Of a stretch of DNA of 64,000 nt, positions 1-9,081 are shown piece by piece. Under the pieces are notes generated by a model. The model was not told the origin of the DNA and ran no database searches. It saw only the letters and a program-made list of their open reading frames with translations. Position 1 is the first letter of the stretch, and each line of letters starts with the position of its first letter. Position numbers and translations under genes: made by a program. Source of the DNA: Candidatus Flexicrinis proximus (GTDB lineage Bacteria; Chloroflexota; Anaerolineae; Aggregatilineales; Phototrophicaceae); NCBI GenBank assembly GCA_016712885.1, contig JADJQF010000033.1, positions 186,001 through 250,000 on the forward strand. The letters are read 5' to 3'.

Positions 1-125
<125 letters not shown>

Positions 126-163
126 AAAAGCCGCTGGCTTAGTTCAGTTAGGAGACACGAGCG

Positions 164-1180
164 ATGAAATCTCTCAGCGTCATTCTGGTTGTGGTCCTCG
201 CGCTTATGGTCACCGGTGGCGGCGTCTCGGCGCAGCCCTCACCCCCGCCGCTCTCGCCCGAAAGCGCCAACCTCATTCGCGCCTACCCCGAGCTGAACGG
301 CGCGCAGGCGGCCGGCGCCGGCTTGGTTATCACAGGAGTCGAGCAGTTCGGCTGCGCCAGCGGGCAGCTCAAGATCGGGCTGGCCGTCGTCATCACCGAT
401 CCGAGCCAGCCGTACGTGCTGCGGACCGTCGTGCGAGTCGGGTACAACATCATTGTCAACGACCGGCAGAGTTGGATCATCCCTTCGGGACACTACACGA
501 GAACCATTGTCAACTCCAGCAGCGGCGGCTTCATCAATGGTACGATGCCGCTGGCGACAGGCACGCCGTTCACCGTGGAATTCCTGTTTTCGCAGGCCAA
601 CGGCAAGCCGCTTTGGTACTCGCAGATCGTCATCAGCGACTGCCTCTCGTCCAGTCCAACTTCCGGTGAGATCAACAAAGCGGTGCTCATCCTGAACAAA
701 AACCCGACGCTTCAGCCGAACCCGGCCGACCCGACCCGCGCACAAAAGTGGGTGCCGACCGGCAAGGTAGCCTACTCGTGCGCGCCGAGCGGCGTGTGTA
801 CCGAGAAACTCACGGGGAAGGCCGGTAAGATCGCCAAGATCCGGCAGACGGGACGGCTCAAGTCGGCGCTGGCGGCAGGAACGCGCGTCGGTATCGTGGT
901 CATTGCCGATACCAGCTTACTCGTCAGCGGTTCGGCGTACATGAATGTCATCCTGACCGATACCGGCAGCGCCAATACGCAGGGCTATTCCCTCGCCTTT
1001 TATAGCGATGCTCCGCTTTTCCCGACCAATGAGGTTGTCTATCTGCCAATGGTGACGCCGCTGGTCGTGCCGCTGAATTACATCGCCGCCGAGCTGCTGC
1101 TGGAAGATTTGTTCTTAGGGGGAACTGCGGCTGGGAAGCTGAAGGTCACGTCCATTTACGTCTACAGCGTGACACCCTAA
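164..1180 (+). CDS. secreted protein of unknown function
   Basis: 338 aa. The N-terminus is a signal peptide: a charged start, a hydrophobic stretch to about residue 20 and a VSA cleavage site before QPSPPP. The start is supported by AGGAG ten bases upstream. The mature protein has two halves. Residues 40-165 hold a beta-rich domain with cysteines in FGCASG and ISDC. Residues 180-338 resemble the C-terminal module of the other secreted proteins here: a conserved asparagine-rich opening, a two-cysteine segment (YSCAPSGVC) about 30 residues later and a final strand ending in a short hydrophobic pattern. I do not recognise a named family. It is probably an exported surface or carbohydrate-binding-like protein. 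A terminator hairpin follows immediately, so it is likely monocistronic. Confidence 0.8.
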   Translation: MKSLSVILVVVLALMVTGGGVSAQPSPPPLSPESANLIRAYPELNGAQAAGAGLVITGVEQFGCASGQLKIGLAVVITDPSQPYVLRTVVRVGYNIIVNDRQSWIIPSGHYTRTIVNSSSGGFINGTMPLATGTPFTVEFLFSQANGKPLWYSQIVISDCLSSSPTSGEINKAVLILNKNPTLQPNPADPTRAQKWVPTGKVAYSCAPSGVCTEKLTGKAGKIAKIRQTGRLKSALAAGTRVGIVVIADTSLLVSGSAYMNVILTDTGSANTQGYSLAFYSDAPLFPTNEVVYLPMVTPLVVPLNYIAAELLLEDLFLGGTAAGKLKVTSIYVYSVTP

Positions 1181-1187
1181 CGAAAAA

Positions 1188-1222
1188 ATCCCCCGGCAGA
1201 GGATAGCCGCCGGGGATCGTTT
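1188..1222 (+). terminator. hairpin terminator after first secreted gene
   Basis: ATCCCCCGGC pairs with GCCGGGGAT across an 11-base loop and is followed by CGTTTC. It begins 7 bases after the stop codon. The T-tract is short, so termination efficiency is uncertain. Confidence 0.55.
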
Positions 1223-1257
1223 CTCGCCGAAGTATGTCAAGCATTCTTCCTGGTACG

Positions 1258-1394
1258 GCCCAACCCCGGCTGGGATTTGTACGTCCATACCTCACAGTTG
1301 CGAAAAGGCCGCGTGAACACGGCCTTTTCGCGATGAGGGAGTCCAGAGGGTGCAATACCCTCTGGCGGAGGTGTGGAGGCACTGCCTCCACAAA
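1258..1394 (+). repeat. modular hairpin repeat, copy 1
   Basis: Left arm is degenerate (CCCAACCCCGGC then ACCTCACA). The central palindrome at 1300-1331 has a 13-bp stem opening GCGAAAAGGCCG. The right arm has an inner stem CAGAGGG/CCCTCTG and an outer stem GTGGAGGC/GCCTCCAC with one mismatched loop base. It lies between the convergent first gene and the SIMPL gene. Confidence 0.8.
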
Positions 1395-1408
1395 CCGGAC
1401 CTCTGACT

Positions 1409-2122
1409 TTACTTCACCAGGGTGAACGTCACGCTCACGCCGACGGTCACGCTGGTCTGGCCGGGCGCCACGAAGGCATTACCGCCGCCCGACTGCGCGC
1501 GCGCATCGCTGAAGAAGATCGGGCTGCCGCCGCTGAAGTCCTCGCTGATGCTGATCACATCGCCGACTGTCGCGCCGACCAGCGCGGCCAGTTCCGCCGC
1601 GCGGGCCTGCGCCTGTTCCACAGCCTTCTGGCGGGCAATCGTCTCCAGCGGGGCGGGGTTCGCGACGCTGAAATACAGGCCATACAGGCTGGTCGCGCCG
1701 TTGTTGATGGCGGCGTCGATGATGTCGTCTACCAGCTCGATATCGCGCACCATCACGCGGACGGTGTTGCTCACCTGATACCCCTGCTCATCGCCGCGCT
1801 CGGACGTGTAACGTGATGTCGAGTAAACCGAGAGGTTGGCGGTCTGGATGTCTACCTCGGCCACACCCAGCGCGATGATCGCATCGTAAATCGCGCGGAT
1901 GGTGACATTCGACGCCGCGAACGATTCGCTGACGTTCTGGGTGAATACGTCGACGCCAAGCTCAAGTGTCGCCTCGTCTGGCGCGCCTTCAGCGGTCGCC
2001 GAGCCGTAAACAGTGATCGTGCTGGGGGATGCAGCAGGGGTGTCCTGCGCGGCGGCCGGCAGAGCGAATGCGAACAGTGCTACCAGCACCGCCACCAGTC
2101 CGAACATTTTCGCGGTTTTCAT
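1409..2122 (-). CDS. SIMPL-domain secreted protein
   Basis: 237 aa. The chosen ATG at 2122 has GAGGAG eight to nine bases upstream; an upstream in-frame start would add 13 poorly coding residues. Signal peptide to PAAAQD, then a short Pro/Ser linker. From about residue 36 the sequence ITVYGSATAEGAPDEATLEL starts a SIMPL (DUF541) domain that runs to the end, finishing with a beta strand SVTVGVSVTFTLVK. Family members form exported oligomeric beta-rich proteins of unclear function, found in periplasm or on the surface. The length is normal for the family. It stands alone, converging on repeat copy 1. Confidence 0.88.
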   Translation of the reverse strand: MKTAKMFGLVAVLVALFAFALPAAAQDTPAASPSTITVYGSATAEGAPDEATLELGVDVFTQNVSESFAASNVTIRAIYDAIIALGVAEVDIQTANLSVYSTSRYTSERGDEQGYQVSNTVRVMVRDIELVDDIIDAAINNGATSLYGLYFSVANPAPLETIARQKAVEQAQARAAELAALVGATVGDVISISEDFSGGSPIFFSDARAQSGGGNAFVAPGQTSVTVGVSVTFTLVK

Positions 2123-2369
2123 GGGTGTTTTCTCCTCAAATTTCCATACGACACACCACAAGCGGTGTGCCCTCCGTACACTATCATGACGGCGGAGCGC
2201 TGCGATTTGTTCCGCCCATCGCCCCGTATTATCGTGAGGTTTCAGTTAGGATTGGTCTGCCGGTTTATCCGAGTCTCACGTTGCACGAGTATAACGGGTA
2301 AGACTGCCCGCGCGCCGAGCGCCGGCCTAAACTCGACACCATCATCCCGATTCACAAGGAGATCCCCGA

Positions 2370-2666
2370 ATGCCAACCCAACCGCTCTCGGACGCTGAGA
2401 TCAACGACGCCCTGAACAGCCTTCCGGGCTGGTCGCGCGAGGCCGATACCCTCGTCCGCGTCTTCAAATTCGACTCGTACCTTGCGGGGATCGCCTTTGC
2501 CTCGGCCGTCGGCGTATTGAGCGAGGGTATGGATCACCACCCTGATCTGGTCATCAACTGGCGAAAAGTCACCGTCCGCTTCACCACCCACGACGCCGGT
2601 AACAAGATCAGCGCAAAGGACGTGAAAGCCGCGCAGGCTGTCGATTCGCTCGGTTATCCGCACTGA
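2370..2666 (+). CDS. phhB: 4a-hydroxytetrahydrobiopterin dehydratase (PCD)
   Basis: 98 aa, full length for pterin-4a-carbinolamine dehydratase. The protein opens LSDAEINDALNSLPGWS, continues with FKFDSYLAGIAFASAVGVLSE, and carries the family signature HHPDLVINWRKVTVRFTTHDA, whose two histidines are the catalytic pair. The enzyme dehydrates 4a-hydroxytetrahydrobiopterin so that quinonoid dihydropterin can be recycled after aromatic amino-acid hydroxylation. AAGGAG lies nine bases upstream of the ATG. Its likely partner, phenylalanine hydroxylase, is encoded at 41868-42590, so the two are not in one operon. Confidence 0.93.
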   Translation: MPTQPLSDAEINDALNSLPGWSREADTLVRVFKFDSYLAGIAFASAVGVLSEGMDHHPDLVINWRKVTVRFTTHDAGNKISAKDVKAAQAVDSLGYPH

Positions 2667-2757
2667 TCGGCACCGGTTTTCGACAGATGCGCCGCGATAG
2701 GGTCAAATCTATCGTGTAGGAAATTATTCCCATCCTGCCCAAAATGGAGACTCAACT

Positions 2758-4479
2758 ATGTTGGTTCGTCGCCTGATCCTCATTCTGTTATTGACTCTGG
2801 CGGTCAGCGCCGCCGTCTTTGCCCAGCCCGTCCCTGCGCGCGGCGCCTATAGCCTCGGCGCTCCTTTCGCGGTCCCCGGCAGCCTCCAGCCGCGCGGTCC
2901 CGTCTACGTCGTCAATACCACCAGCGATCAGGATTACTTTGGCGGCTTGTTCTCCTGTGATCCCACCGCGGGTGTTGGGCTCACGCTCCGCGAGGCGGTC
3001 GACTACTGCTCGGCCGCCGATCCCGTCGCTACGGTCTACGTGCCTGCCGGGGTGTATCAGCTGCACGACGATCTCGACAGCAGCCGCACCCATGTGTGGA
3101 TCATCGGCGAAGATCCGCTGACCACCATCATCGACAACCTGTCGGATGACGTTCTGCGCTCTGCCGGCCACGGCATGACGTTGTGGGTCGACGTGGGCGA
3201 GTCGGCCACTGTCGCCAATCTCACCTTCTTCGACAGTGATGGCAACCTCAGCGGCTCGAACCTGAACGGCGGCGGGATGCTGATTCGCGGCACAGGCGGG
3301 AGCGTCTCGCTCAATAACCTCGTTTTTGACGCCAATACTGGCTACAACGGCGGCGGTCTCTCGATCGAGGACGGCCCGCATCAGATCACCGCGAGCAACC
3401 TGACCTTTACGGACAATACCGCATCGGGAAATGCCGGTGGCGCGATCTATGTCCACTACACTGCGCCGGGCGGTACGCTTTCGATCACGGAGTCGGTCTT
3501 CACGGGTAATCAGGCGACCGTCGGTGGCGCGATCTATGCCGAGGGTCTCGATCATCTTTCGCTCGACAGCGTATCGATTATGGGCAACACCGCGCTCGGT
3601 ACGTCAGGCACCGGCGCCGATTACATGGCTTCCGCGGGTGGCTTGCACCTCGTTGGGGCCGCCGGGACGCAGACTGCCTTCATCTCCAATTCCGAGATTT
3701 CGCTCAATTTGGCCGAAAACGCCACCTTGGGCGGCGGTGGCGCTGGCGGGCTGTTTAACGATTACTCCGTCTATCTCCTGAACACGCTGATCGAAGACAA
3801 TCAGGTCGCTCCTTTCGGCGATGGGCCAGACTGCTTCACCCAGTCCGCGACCGTCGAATTGTTGGGCGGCAGCCGCATTTCCAGCACCGACGCCTGTGCC
3901 ATCACCACCAAGACGGCCAGTGACAAGACCGACAACCTGCTCGAAAACGGCGGCTTCGAGTTCGCCGAAACAGCCCCGCGCGCGCCGGGATCGGCCAAAG
4001 GCTGGAACCTCAAAGAGAACGTCAAGCGCACCTGCAACACCTCCACCAAGACTGTTAGCAATGCCGGTGGCTGCGCGCTCTCATCGGCCAGCGGGAGTTC
4101 CGCCAGCCAGATCGTCGATATCAGCAGCCTCTCGCCGGTAATCGGTGACACCTATCAACTCTCGGCCCTTACCAAAGGCAAAAACTCCGTCAAAGTCAAG
4201 TTCACCGCCATTGCCACCTTCAGCGACGGTACGACGGCCGCGAAGGCGAAATTCACCGTCACCGGGGCAGGCCTAACCCCCGGCTACGACGAGTCGAGCA
4301 CTCTTCTGACCCTCAACAGCGCGGCCTTGTCTACGATGAAGGTTAAGATCGTCAATACCAGCATCAGCGGAAAAACCTATATCGACTCGGTCTATCTGAC
4401 CTATGTCTGTAACGGCTGTATCCGCCGCGACGTCGCCCCGCCGCCGGCTGCGCCTGTGGCCTTCCGCGGAGGCAGTTAG
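2758..4479 (+). CDS. secreted right-handed beta-helix protein with CSLREAI-like N-terminus
   Basis: 573 aa. Signal peptide ends at AVFAQ. Residues 20-50 (RGAYSLGAPFAVPGSLQPRG) are shared with the next secreted gene. A CSLREAI-like segment follows (CDPTAGVGLTLREAVDYC), then VYVPAGVYQL, the entry to a parallel beta-helix. Repeated NxxGGGxxI and FTxNTA coils cover about residues 130-370, as in pectin-lyase-fold and polymorphic membrane proteins. Residues 395-555 form a beta-sandwich-like module beginning NLLENGGFE with a CNTSTKT...GGCAL cysteine pair. The protein ends in a proline-rich tail PPPAAPVAFRGGS. Substrate is unknown; a surface adhesin or glycan-binding protein fits best. Confidence 0.85.
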   Translation: MLVRRLILILLLTLAVSAAVFAQPVPARGAYSLGAPFAVPGSLQPRGPVYVVNTTSDQDYFGGLFSCDPTAGVGLTLREAVDYCSAADPVATVYVPAGVYQLHDDLDSSRTHVWIIGEDPLTTIIDNLSDDVLRSAGHGMTLWVDVGESATVANLTFFDSDGNLSGSNLNGGGMLIRGTGGSVSLNNLVFDANTGYNGGGLSIEDGPHQITASNLTFTDNTASGNAGGAIYVHYTAPGGTLSITESVFTGNQATVGGAIYAEGLDHLSLDSVSIMGNTALGTSGTGADYMASAGGLHLVGAAGTQTAFISNSEISLNLAENATLGGGGAGGLFNDYSVYLLNTLIEDNQVAPFGDGPDCFTQSATVELLGGSRISSTDACAITTKTASDKTDNLLENGGFEFAETAPRAPGSAKGWNLKENVKRTCNTSTKTVSNAGGCALSSASGSSASQIVDISSLSPVIGDTYQLSALTKGKNSVKVKFTAIATFSDGTTAAKAKFTVTGAGLTPGYDESSTLLTLNSAALSTMKVKIVNTSISGKTYIDSVYLTYVCNGCIRRDVAPPPAAPVAFRGGS

Positions 4480-4487
4480 CGAACAAC

Positions 4488-4634
4488 CGGGGCGCTGCCC
4501 CCTTCCCTGGCAGGAGTTGACACTCCTGCACCTCACTATCTGCGAAAAGACCGCGCCCGCGCGGTCTTTTCGCTTTGAGGAAAGCGAGAGGGGGCGTCAC
4601 CCTCTCGCGGGGGCGTGGAGGCAGCGCCCCCATA
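4488..4634 (+). repeat. modular hairpin repeat, copy 2
   Basis: A full copy, starting 9 bases after the stop of the beta-helix gene. Left arm: outer stem GGGGCGCTGCCCC and inner stem GCAGGAGTTGACACTCCTGC (first C/G pair shifted). Central palindrome at 4542-4573 with a perfect 14-bp stem (GCGAAAAGACCGCG) ending in TTTTCGC. Right arm: inner stem GCGAGAGGG/CCCTCTCGC and outer GGGGGC/GCCCCC. Confidence 0.85.
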
Positions 4635-4786
4635 TCGTCCCAACCGCGGTGCCGCATTTCGCAGTATTCCGCCTTTACGGGACTTTCGTAGGGTGACCCT
4701 CAAAACGCCATGCGCCAGATTCCATTTCGTGATTTACTGTCTTAATCGCGCATCCTGTGTACTCGTTTGTTGTATGGAGAAGTATT

Positions 4787-6883
4787 ATGCGTAGCGTACG
4801 CCTCCTCGCGTCCATCCTGCTGGTCACCTGGGCCGCCTCGGTGGTTCTTGCACAGTCGCCTTTGCCCGCACCGGAGTCCTCCCGCCCGCGCGGCGCTTAC
4901 AGCCCCAGCGCTCCTTACTTTGTCCCCGGCGGCATCGAGGCGCGCGGAACGACATTTGTCGTTACCACCACCACTGACGAGAGCGATGGGGGCTGCGACA
5001 GTGGCATCGGCGATGGCCTCTCGCTGCGAGAGGCGCTTGTCGACTGCCCCACCGTGGACGCCAACGGCATTGTCTATATCCCCGCCGGCACCTACAGCGT
5101 CGGCGACGAGATCGACTCGGCCTTTGCCAATGTCACCCTCATCGGCGAAGACCCGCTCACCACGATCATCGAAAACGAGATCCGTGTCCCCCGCGCCAAC
5201 GATCACATCTTCTCATTTGCCCTGCTGGCCGAATATGTTTCCATCTCCAACCTGACGCTGCGCAATGCCGCCGGCGCCGGCACCGCCGATCTGGGCGCGA
5301 TTGAGGTCATCGGCGGCGGATGGCTGACCTTTCACAATCTCATTCTCTCCGGCAACACGGCGCTGACCGGCCCGGCGCTCTCGATGACCGGCGGCCCTTA
5401 CATCCTCTCGATGTCCAATCTGACCGTGACGGGCAATCAGGCTCAGCGCGATGGCGGCGCGTTCTACATCCTCACATCGTCTCCCAGCGTCCAGACCATC
5501 ATTACCATCGCCGACTCGACATTTACGTCGAACTCGGCCGGGTCAGTCGGCTGCGACTTTGGCGGCGGCGGCGCTATGCTGTACGACCTGCAGGGCGGCG
5601 CCAACCAGACCACCTTCGACAACGTCCTTTTTGACGGAAATTCCATCGCCTGCGACGGCTTCGAAGGTGGCGCCGTGCGTTACCTCGACAGCGATCAGTT
5701 CGACACCCTGATCGTCCGCGACTCCGAGTTCGTCGACAACTCGGCGCTGGGTCAGTTCTCGGATGGTGGCGGGCTGTGGTTCGGCGCCACCCAGGGGAAC
5801 CTGCAAATCCTCAACACCGTATTCAGCGGCAACTCTGCTGGCAGGGGCGGCGGTCTGCTTCAGCTCGGCACCGGCGCCCTGACTATCCGTGACTCGACCT
5901 TTGACGCGAATACGGCCACGCTCGACGGCGGCGGTCTGTATGCCGAAGCGCCGGCCCTGCTCGAAAACACCGTCGTCATCGGCAATCAGACGTTCGGCAT
6001 CGACAATGCCGTTGGTGCGGACTCCCCCGCGGTAGGCGCAGGCGCGTATTTCAAGGGTGGGGCGACGATCCTCGACTCGGTCTTTACGCTCAATGCCGCT
6101 GGCAGCGCCCTGATCCCCGGCAGTCAGGCGGGCGGAGCCTATTTCGACACGCTCGGCGCCTTTGTCCGCGGCACGGCCTTCGAGGATAACAGCGCCGACA
6201 GCAGCCCCGACTGCTATAACACCATCACCGATACGCCCGCCGATGCCGCGACCGTATCGCTTGGCGGCAACATCTTCACGTCCACTTTCGGCTGCGGCAT
6301 CCCGCTGGACAGCACCGACCTCTATGACAACCTGATCCTCAATGGCGGTTTTGAAGAGAGCGACACCAGTGAAAAAGACGCCGCCTACTGGTCCGAAGAA
6401 CTGCTCACCGGCGAAAAGCGCGAGTGCAATTCGACCACCAAATCCGTCGCCGTTTATGGCCGCTGCGCCTACAAACTCACCGGTGCGGCGGGTGAGGCCT
6501 CCTACATCCAGCAGAATGTCGACCTGCTGGCTCACACGTTCTCGACCAACGAGGAACTAACCTTGTATGCCGAGGCCAACGGCGTCTCGACCACCATCGT
6601 CAAGGTTCAGGTGAAAGCCACTTATACCGACCCCCTGATCCCTAAAGGCAAAGCCAAGTTCACCTTCAACGGCGTCGGGTTGACCGATGGCTTCGACGCG
6701 CTCACTGACAGCTTCCCGCTGGCCTCCGGCACCATGACCAAACTGCAGGTCAAAATCACTAACACCAGTACCAGTGGCAAGCTGTATCTTGATCGGGTCT
6801 TCCTGTTCGTCTCATCCGTCGCACCGTCCCGCGCCGCTGTCCCGCCGCCCGCTGCTCCTGCGGCCTTCCGCGGCGGCTCGTAA
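4787..6883 (+). CDS. secreted right-handed beta-helix protein, paralogue
   Basis: 698 aa, paralogous to the gene at 2758. The ATG at 4787 has GGAGAAG upstream and begins a clean signal peptide (MRSVRLLASILLVTWAASVV, cleavage near VLAQ). A RGAYSPSAPYFVPGG propeptide-like segment is followed by a CSLREAI-like region (CDSGIGDGLSLREALVDC), VYIPAGTYSV, and many beta-helix coils rich in GGG and NTA up to about residue 500. The C-terminal module starts NLILNGGFEESD, carries CNSTTKS...GRCAYKL, and ends in a proline tail PPPAAPAAFRGGS. It is 125 residues longer than its neighbour, mostly through extra helix coils. The pair probably arose by tandem duplication, now separated by repeat copy 2. Confidence 0.85.
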   Translation: MRSVRLLASILLVTWAASVVLAQSPLPAPESSRPRGAYSPSAPYFVPGGIEARGTTFVVTTTTDESDGGCDSGIGDGLSLREALVDCPTVDANGIVYIPAGTYSVGDEIDSAFANVTLIGEDPLTTIIENEIRVPRANDHIFSFALLAEYVSISNLTLRNAAGAGTADLGAIEVIGGGWLTFHNLILSGNTALTGPALSMTGGPYILSMSNLTVTGNQAQRDGGAFYILTSSPSVQTIITIADSTFTSNSAGSVGCDFGGGGAMLYDLQGGANQTTFDNVLFDGNSIACDGFEGGAVRYLDSDQFDTLIVRDSEFVDNSALGQFSDGGGLWFGATQGNLQILNTVFSGNSAGRGGGLLQLGTGALTIRDSTFDANTATLDGGGLYAEAPALLENTVVIGNQTFGIDNAVGADSPAVGAGAYFKGGATILDSVFTLNAAGSALIPGSQAGGAYFDTLGAFVRGTAFEDNSADSSPDCYNTITDTPADAATVSLGGNIFTSTFGCGIPLDSTDLYDNLILNGGFEESDTSEKDAAYWSEELLTGEKRECNSTTKSVAVYGRCAYKLTGAAGEASYIQQNVDLLAHTFSTNEELTLYAEANGVSTTIVKVQVKATYTDPLIPKGKAKFTFNGVGLTDGFDALTDSFPLASGTMTKLQVKITNTSTSGKLYLDRVFLFVSSVAPSRAAVPPPAAPAAFRGGS

Positions 6884-6893
6884 ACGGACTGCT

Positions 6894-7042
6894 TGTGGAG
6901 GCAGCGCCTCCACACCTCCGCCGGAAGGCTTACACCCTCCGAACCTCCCGCATCTGCGAACTGAACGGGTCTTGACCGTTCAGTTCGCTATGCGAGGTGC
7001 AGGAGTGCAGACTCCTGCCGGGCACCGGGGCAGCGCCCCGGA
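6894..7042 (-). repeat. modular hairpin repeat, copy 3
   Basis: A complete copy in reverse orientation, starting 10 bases after the stop at 6883. It reads GTGGAGGCAGCGCCTCCAC, then an inner stem GGAAGGCTTACACCCTCC, a central palindrome at 6956-6988 (15-bp stem GCGAACTGAACGGGT region), then GCAGGAGTGCAGACTCCTGC and GGGGCAGCGCCCC. It fills the gap between convergent genes. Confidence 0.87.
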
Positions 7043-7050
7043 TAAAATCG

Positions 7051-8991
7051 CTACTTCTCCAGGAACAGGTTCCCGTAGCCGTCCACATGCGCCCGCCAGC
7101 CCTCCGGCACATAGGTGGTCGCGTCGAGCTGCGTGACCAGCGCCGGGCCGTCGAAGCGCGCGCCCGGTGTCAGGGCGTCGCGTTCGAACAGGTCGCCCTC
7201 GAGATCGTGCGGCGTCATTGGCTGCCAGTAGAAAGTCGGCGCGTCCAGTACGCCATACCCGCGGGCGCGCAGCGTGACGACCTCGCAGGCGCGGCCGGGC
7301 AGGTCGTGACCGTAGGCGGTTTTGTGCGCGGCATGGAACCGCTCGGCCAGCACCGCGCCGGACGGGTCGAACGGGACGCTCAATTCGTAGGCCTGTCCGA
7401 CATAGCGCATCTCGGCGCTGACCGTGGCCGCGCGGCGTTCCGGCGCAATCTGTTCCAAAATCAATTCTGACGAACATTCGTCAAGCAATTTCTGCGATTC
7501 CGAATCGAGATCGCTGTAAACCGCGCTGGTGTCGATCGGCTGCATCACCGATTTTGCGCGGCTGACCTCGATGCGGGCCAGCAGCAGCCCCAGCGCGCAC
7601 AGCACCCCCGGATACAGTGGAACCAGCACCCGCCGGATGCCCAGCCGGTCGGCGACCTCGCACGCATGCAGTCCACCCGCCCCGCCAAACGCCACCAGCG
7701 TGAACTTGCGCGGATCGTGGCCGCGCGCCACGCTCACCCGCCGCACCGCCCGCTCGATGTTGGCGTTGGCGACTTCGATCACCCCGCGTGCCGCCGCTTC
7801 CACGCTAAATCCCATCGCCGCGCCCAGCCGTTCGATCGCCTGCCGCGCGCCCGCCGCATCGATCTGCATCCGCCCGCCCAGAAATCGCGCCGGATCGATC
7901 CGGCCCAGCACGACGTTCGCGTCCGTCACCGTCGGCTCGGTCCCGCCGCGCCCGTAGCATACCGGCCCCGGCTGCGCGCCTGCCGACTCCGGCCCCACCC
8001 GCAGCGCCCCGCCGGTATCCAGCCGCGCGATCGATCCGCCGCCCGCGCCCACCGTCTCGATATCGATCATCGGGATGCGCAGCGGCAGCCCGTCGATCTG
8101 CGCGTCCTGCCGCATACTCAGGTCGCCCGGACACAGCGCCACGTCGGTCGAGGTCCCGCCCATGTCCAGCGTGATGATGTTGGCGATATGCCGCAGCTTG
8201 GCGACGTGCAGCGCGCCAATCACTCCGGCCGCCGGCCCGCTCAGCGCCGTCTGCACCGCCTCGCGTTCGACTCGCGCCGCCCGCATCACCCCGCCATCTG
8301 AGCGCATCACCCGCAGCGGGGCAGGCAGTGTCTCCGCCAGCCGCCGGATATAGCGTGCCATCACCGGCCGCACATACGCTTCCATCACCGTTGTGCTCGC
8401 CCGCTCGTACTCGCGGAATTCCGGCAGCACCTCTGAGGACAGCGCGACCGGGAAATCCTCGCCCAGCACCGCGTGGAGCCGCGCGCCCACCGCCTGCTCG
8501 TGCGCCGGATTCACGAAGCTGTACAGCAGGCACACCGCCACCGCGTCCACCTTCAGCGCCGCGATCTGCTCGATGACCGCGTCGAGCGCGGCGTGATCCA
8601 GCGGCTTGAGAATGTTGCCCTCGTAATCGAGCCGCTCGGCCACTTCGAAGCTCCGTTCGCGCGGCACGATCAGCGGCGGGATGGTGGGATGCAGCGCGTA
8701 CAGCTTCGGCCGGTCCTGCCGCCCGATCGCCAGCAGATCGCGGAACCCGGCCGTCACCAGAAACGCCACCTTCGCGCCCTTGCGCTCCAGGATCGCGTTG
8801 GTCGCCACCGTTGACCCGTGCGCCACACTGACCAGTCGCGACAGGTCGCCGCCGGTCACCTCCAGGATGCCTTCCAGCATCCCGCGCGCCGGGTCGTCTG
8901 GCGTGCTGCTCACTTTGTGGATTCGCAGTTGTCCGTTTTCCAGAACCGCAAGGTCGGTGAACGTCCCGCCGATGTCTACGCCGATGTTCAT
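7051..8991 (-). CDS. hydantoinase/oxoprolinase A family protein
   Basis: 646 aa, the usual size of HyuA. The protein opens with the ATP-binding motif IGVDIGGTFTDLAV, has DMGGTSTDVAL and GAGGGSIARLDTGG in the middle, and a second nucleotide-binding segment TLVAFGGAGGLHACEVADRLG near residue 460. The family uses ATP to open cyclic amides such as hydantoins or 5-oxoproline. The HyuB partner is not adjacent and no HyuB-like frame is visible in the window. A separate carbamoylase-type hydrolase at 24233 could act in a related pathway, but nothing here links them directly. Substrate is therefore open: N-methylhydantoin, 5-oxoproline or acetone-like carboxylation are possible. Confidence 0.9.
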   Translation of the reverse strand: MNIGVDIGGTFTDLAVLENGQLRIHKVSSTPDDPARGMLEGILEVTGGDLSRLVSVAHGSTVATNAILERKGAKVAFLVTAGFRDLLAIGRQDRPKLYALHPTIPPLIVPRERSFEVAERLDYEGNILKPLDHAALDAVIEQIAALKVDAVAVCLLYSFVNPAHEQAVGARLHAVLGEDFPVALSSEVLPEFREYERASTTVMEAYVRPVMARYIRRLAETLPAPLRVMRSDGGVMRAARVEREAVQTALSGPAAGVIGALHVAKLRHIANIITLDMGGTSTDVALCPGDLSMRQDAQIDGLPLRIPMIDIETVGAGGGSIARLDTGGALRVGPESAGAQPGPVCYGRGGTEPTVTDANVVLGRIDPARFLGGRMQIDAAGARQAIERLGAAMGFSVEAAARGVIEVANANIERAVRRVSVARGHDPRKFTLVAFGGAGGLHACEVADRLGIRRVLVPLYPGVLCALGLLLARIEVSRAKSVMQPIDTSAVYSDLDSESQKLLDECSSELILEQIAPERRAATVSAEMRYVGQAYELSVPFDPSGAVLAERFHAAHKTAYGHDLPGRACEVVTLRARGYGVLDAPTFYWQPMTPHDLEGDLFERDALTPGARFDGPALVTQLDATTYVPEGWRAHVDGYGNLFLEK

Positions 8992-9081
8992 ACTCAGGTT
9001 GGCCCGTTTGCTTTGCGCGATTTCAAATTCCGACTACACTTGCGGTAAGCACAATTGAAATCATCATCGAAAGAGGGTCTT

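Noticed and set aside
5543..6535. 330-codon frame antisense to the beta-helix gene
   Set aside because: GC-rich third positions leave antisense frames open; composition and lack of motifs mark it as a shadow. Similar shadows at 2788-3555 and 24626-25525 were dropped for the same reason.
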